Assembly: GCA_002393725.1 (NCBI GenBank)
Contig: DGTJ01000047.1
Coordinates: 1 to 64,000, forward strand
From: Prevotella sp. UBA4339
Lineage (GTDB): Bacteria > Bacteroidota > Bacteroidia > Bacteroidales > Bacteroidaceae
Direction: 5' to 3'
DNA length: 64,000 bases
The translations under genes and the position numbers were made by a program. Shown piece by piece: positions 60,860-64,000 of this stretch. Under the pieces are notes generated by a model, which worked only from the letters and a program-made list of their open reading frames with translations, had not been told where the DNA came from and did no database searches. Position 1 is the stretch's first letter. The number at the start of each line of letters is the position of its first letter.

Positions 60860-62068
60860 TCAGATATAAATCAGCTCACTCATGATCATATCGCTGACGA
60901 AGAGTCCCTTACGGGTCAGTGCGAGATGATCAGAAGCTGACAGTTGCAACAGTCCGTCGCTGATGAAGCGGCGGGCGTTTTTTATGGCATAATCCCTGTA
61001 TTTTGGCTGTAATGCCCTTAGGTCGAGCCCCTCACGAGTGCGCAAGGCTACTGTAACGAGGTCGTTGTATCGGGTATCGTCATCGATGGTCTCGCTCTCA
61101 AAGAGCCTCTTGCCTTCCGTCATTGCGTCGATGTATTTCCTGATGTCAGAGACGTTCCAGCTTCGCGTATTGCCGTCGTAGGAGTGGGCTGCAGCCCCGA
61201 TGCCGATATATGGAGTCCCGTCCCAGTAGCTTGAGTTATGGCGCGACCGATAGCCCTTACGTGCGAAGTTGGATATCTCATAGTGCTCATAACCGGCAGC
61301 CTCCAGACGGTCTGTCAGCGTCTCGTACATCGCCAGCTCCAGTTCCTCGGAGGTGAGCGAAGTGTCGTGCGAGCTACTTGATGACTCTTGCTGGGTGCGA
61401 GAATACATATTATACAGTGGTGTTCCTTCCTCTACCATCAGGCAATAAGCCGATAGATGTTCGACGTTGAGTGCGAGAGCCGATGATATATCGTGCTGCC
61501 AGTCGTCGAGGCTCTCTTCCGGAAATCCATACATCAGGTCGACGCTTATATTCCTGATTCCGGCGTCCCTCAGCAGCCTTACAGCCTCGCTCACCTGACT
61601 GGCACTATGTCTGCGGTGCAGGAATCGCAGCCTTTCGTCGTCGAAGGTCTGTGCCCCCATGCTCACCCTGTTTACAGGAAGCGTGCTCAGTCCCCTTACG
61701 AAATACTCCGTGACGTCATCAGGATTCACCTCAATAGTTACCTCAGCATCCTCAGCCACATTATTATATATATATACAGCATCGAGAATCTGTCTTAATT
61801 GTCCAATCGTCAGTTGTGACGGTGTCCCCCCTCCAATATAAATAGTGTTTATCAGGTATTCTCCTTTCTCCTTCCTCCTTCCTCCTTCCTCGAAGGCCTT
61901 TTCTCCTTCCTCGAAGACCCTTCCTCTTTCCTCGAAGGCCCTTTTCTCCAATTCCCTGCATACCGCCTCCACGTACTCCTGCCTCAGCTTCAAAGCTGTA
62001 GTAGAGTAGAATCCGCAATATATGCATCTGCTCCTGCAAAAGGGTATATGTATGTAAATTCCTGCCAT
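60860..62068 (-). CDS. hemW: Radical SAM heme chaperone HemW, with extra repeat insertion
   Basis: 402 residues. IHIPFCRSRCIYCGFYS has the radical SAM CxxxCxxC motif; IYIGGGTPSQL and SMGAQTFDDERLRFLHRRHS are HemW hallmarks. HemW inserts heme into membrane proteins and is not the coproporphyrinogen oxidase HemN. Residues about 43-70 (RGRVFEEGEKAFEEGGRRKE) form an imperfect repeat not expected in this family, coded by repetitive DNA at about 61858-61945. It lies between the first helix and the GGGTPS strand and is probably a surface loop. Confidence 0.92.
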   Translation of the reverse strand: MAGIYIHIPFCRSRCIYCGFYSTTALKLRQEYVEAVCRELEKRAFEERGRVFEEGEKAFEEGGRRKEKGEYLINTIYIGGGTPSQLTIGQLRQILDAVYIYNNVAEDAEVTIEVNPDDVTEYFVRGLSTLPVNRVSMGAQTFDDERLRFLHRRHSASQVSEAVRLLRDAGIRNISVDLMYGFPEESLDDWQHDISSALALNVEHLSAYCLMVEEGTPLYNMYSRTQQESSSSSHDTSLTSEELELAMYETLTDRLEAAGYEHYEISNFARKGYRSRHNSSYWDGTPYIGIGAAAHSYDGNTRSWNVSDIRKYIDAMTEGKRLFESETIDDDTRYNDLVTVALRTREGLDLRALQPKYRDYAIKNARRFISDGLLQLSASDHLALTRKGLFVSDMIMSELIYI

Positions 62069-62182
62069 AATGGATACAAAATTACTAATTTAGTTTAATA
62101 TTTTAAAAAAATGTTTGGTGTTTTATCAAAAAATAACTAATTTAGCAACCCGAATTTGATATTTAACTTAAAACCGACAGAT

Positions 62183-64000
62183 ATGAAGATCTATCAAACA
62201 AACGAAATCAAGAACATCGCGCTCATCGGCAGTGCGGGTAGCGGCAAGACCACTCTTGCCGAAAGTCTGCTCTTCGGAGCTGGTATTATCAAGCGTCGTG
62301 GCTCTGTAGAGCAGAAAAACACCGTCAGCGACTACTTCCCAGTAGAGCAGGAGTACGGTTACTCTGTATTCTCTACAGTATTCCATGTAGAGTGGAACAA
62401 CAAGAAACTGAACATCATCGACTGTCCTGGATCAGACGACTTCGTAGGTGGTGCCATCACCGCCCTGAACGTTACCGATCAGGCTGTCATCCTCGTCAAC
62501 GGCCAGTATGGTCCCGAGGTTGGCACGATGAATGCTTTCCGCAACACGGAGAAGTTCCAGAAGCCTGTTATCTTCCTTGTAAACCAGCTCGACCGTGATA
62601 ACTGCGACTACGACCAGATTCTGAGTCAGCTGAAGGAGACCTACGGTCCGAAGTGCGTGCCCGTTCAGTATCCTATAGCAACAGGTGCCGGCTTCAATGC
62701 CGTTATCGACGTGCTCCTGATGAAGAAGTACTCTTGGAAGCCCGAGGGCGGCGCTCCTATCATCGAGGACATCCCAGCCGACCAGCTTGAGAAGGCTAAG
62801 GAGATGAAGGCTGCTCTCGTAGAGGCTGCTGCTGCTAATGACGACACGCTGATGGAGAAGTTCTTCGAGAGCGAGGACCTCACTGAGGACGAGATGCGCG
62901 AGGGTATCCGCAAGGGTCTCGTTACGCGTTCCATCTTCCCAGTGTTCTGCGTATGTGCAGGCAAGGACATGGGTGTGCGCCGACTGATGGAGTTCCTCGG
63001 CAACGTGGTTCCTTTCGTAAGCGACATGCCAATGGTGAAGAACACTGCCGGCAAGGAGATTGCTGCCGACGTGAATGCTCCCACATCGCTCTATTTCTTC
63101 AAGACAGGCGTTGAGCCGCATATCGGCGAGGTGTCTTACTTCAAGGTGATGAGCGGCTCTGTAAAGAGCGGTGACGACCTGACGAATGCCGACAGAGGCT
63201 CTAAGGAGCGTATCAGTACTCTCTATGCTTGTGCAGGAGCCAACCGTGTGCAGGTAGATCAGCTCAATGCCGGTGATATCGGCTGTACTGTTAAGCTGAA
63301 GGACGTCAAGACCGGTAACACTCTCAACGGCAAGGACTGCGACAATAAGTTCGACTTCATCGTATATCCTAACTCCAAGTATTCTCGTGCCATCAAGGCA
63401 GTCAACGAGGCAGAGACTGAGAAGATGATGACCGCCCTGAACAAGATGCGTCAGGAGGATCCCACATGGGTTGTCGAGCAGTCTAAGGAGCTGCGCCAGA
63501 TTATCGTTCACGGTCAGGGCGAGTTCCACCTGCGTACCCTGAAGTGGCGTATGGAGAACAACGAGAAGATCCAGATTGAGTATATCGAGCCGAAGATTCC
63601 GTATCGTGAGACTATCACTAAGATGGCTCGTGCCGACTATCGTCACAAGAAGCAGTCGGGCGGTGCCGGCCAGTTCGGTGAGGTTCACCTGATCCTGGAG
63701 CCATATACAGAGGGAATGCCTGATCCTACATCATTCAAGATCAACGGCCAGGAGTTCAAGATGAACATCAAGAGCAAGGAAGAGATTGACCTTGAGTGGG
63801 GCGGCAAGCTCGTATTCATCAACTCTGTAGTAGGCGGTGCCATCGATACCCGATTCATGCCTGCCATCCTGAAGGGTATCATGGAGCGCATGGAGCAGGG
63901 CCCGCTGACAGGTTCTTATGCCCGCGACGTACGCGTTATCGTCTACGACGGTAAGATGCACCCGGTAGACTCCAACGAACTTTCGTTCATGCTCGCTGCA
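62183..64000 (+). CDS. EF-G paralogue of the EF-G2 type, GTPase motifs altered (cut by window end)
   Basis: 606 codons to the window edge from ATG 62183. EF-G domain order is present, but motifs differ: G1 GSAGSGKTT (16-24, intact P-loop), switch I lacks the RGITI motif (VEQEYGYSVFST instead), and G3 is DCPGSDDF, so the catalytic His of DTPGH is Ser84. G4 is NQLD. This fits the Bacteroides EF-G2 paralogue, reported to support translation without GTP hydrolysis and to matter for gut colonisation. The canonical EF-G is not in this window. A long reverse-frame ORF covers it but is only a shadow. Confidence 0.92.
   Translation, partial: MKIYQTNEIKNIALIGSAGSGKTTLAESLLFGAGIIKRRGSVEQKNTVSDYFPVEQEYGYSVFSTVFHVEWNNKKLNIIDCPGSDDFVGGAITALNVTDQAVILVNGQYGPEVGTMNAFRNTEKFQKPVIFLVNQLDRDNCDYDQILSQLKETYGPKCVPVQYPIATGAGFNAVIDVLLMKKYSWKPEGGAPIIEDIPADQLEKAKEMKAALVEAAAANDDTLMEKFFESEDLTEDEMREGIRKGLVTRSIFPVFCVCAGKDMGVRRLMEFLGNVVPFVSDMPMVKNTAGKEIAADVNAPTSLYFFKTGVEPHIGEVSYFKVMSGSVKSGDDLTNADRGSKERISTLYACAGANRVQVDQLNAGDIGCTVKLKDVKTGNTLNGKDCDNKFDFIVYPNSKYSRAIKAVNEAETEKMMTALNKMRQEDPTWVVEQSKELRQIIVHGQGEFHLRTLKWRMENNEKIQIEYIEPKIPYRETITKMARADYRHKKQSGGAGQFGEVHLILEPYTEGMPDPTSFKINGQEFKMNIKSKEEIDLEWGGKLVFINSVVGGAIDTRFMPAILKGIMERMEQGPLTGSYARDVRVIVYDGKMHPVDSNELSFMLAA

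Noticed and set aside
62432..63688. 418-residue minus-strand ORF
   Set aside because: It is the reverse frame of the EF-G2 gene, whose P-loop and EF-G domains are clear on the plus strand.

Overview
The window is a Bacteroidales chromosome segment, most likely Prevotellaceae (Prevotella in the broad sense). The evidence is: promoters of the Bacteroidetes TAnnTTTG type in front of about twenty genes and few Shine-Dalgarno sequences; Bacteroidetes-restricted families (smalltalk, HU-HIG, BT4734-type VirE/DUF3987, Lnb, FeoA-FeoB fusion, BT0820-type HAD, FimB/Mfa2-like lipoprotein, EF-G2); and a menaquinone set with menB, menC and menE adjacent.\n\nAbout 1-9,100 is accessory DNA. It opens with the 5' end of a tyrosine recombinase next to a 3' tRNA(Ser)-like fragment, which looks like the right end of an integrated element. 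Then come smalltalk and HU on the minus strand, a repeat-rich intergenic region with two 8-bp iteron-like arrays around a 38-bp perfect palindrome, a RelB/DinJ-YafQ type toxin-antitoxin pair, two unknown proteins sharing a cysteine motif, and a VirE-like/DUF3987/DUF5675 module. A third copy of the iteron-like array lies inside that last module. No standard name fits the array-palindrome-DUF3987 arrangement or the shared-motif pair, and these are the best candidates for something undescribed.\n\nAbout 9,200-38,000 is ordinary chromosome: secreted cupin and outer-membrane proteins, an FAD dehydrogenase, cytidylate-kinase-like protein, pheT, yebC-ruvC (ruvC seems to lack an ATG), a ModF-like ABC protein, a Crp-family regulator, lepA, feoAB, an ABC ATPase, secA, an alkaline-phosphatase-superfamily protein with its active site lost, an Lnb-like lipoprotein acyltransferase, an outer-membrane barrel, lptC, a CNNM/CBS transporter and a PpiD-like foldase.\n\n38,100-42,200 holds polysaccharide export genes (Wzc-like kinase, HAD protein, Wza-like lipoprotein, His-rich membrane peptide). 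It is followed by 700 bp of hairpins and tandem repeats and then a fimbrillin-like lipoprotein. 43,860-46,864 is a three-gene set (GHMP kinase, nucleotidyltransferase, UDP-glucuronate 4-epimerase-like) that could form a galacturonate/UDP-sugar salvage route. It runs without a gap into menB-menC-menE. aroB faces these genes, and a large TonB-receptor-like barrel follows.\n\n54,100-57,500 is a minus-strand nusB-yajC-ybbR-coaE operon in which coaE is fused to a DUF5606 domain. 57,700-60,860 is a plus-strand run rplY-pth-hslR-antiporter-queF that converges on hemW. The window ends inside an EF-G paralogue of the EF-G2 type, whose G3 histidine and RGITI motif are replaced. No rRNA, complete tRNA, insertion sequence or CRISPR array was seen.
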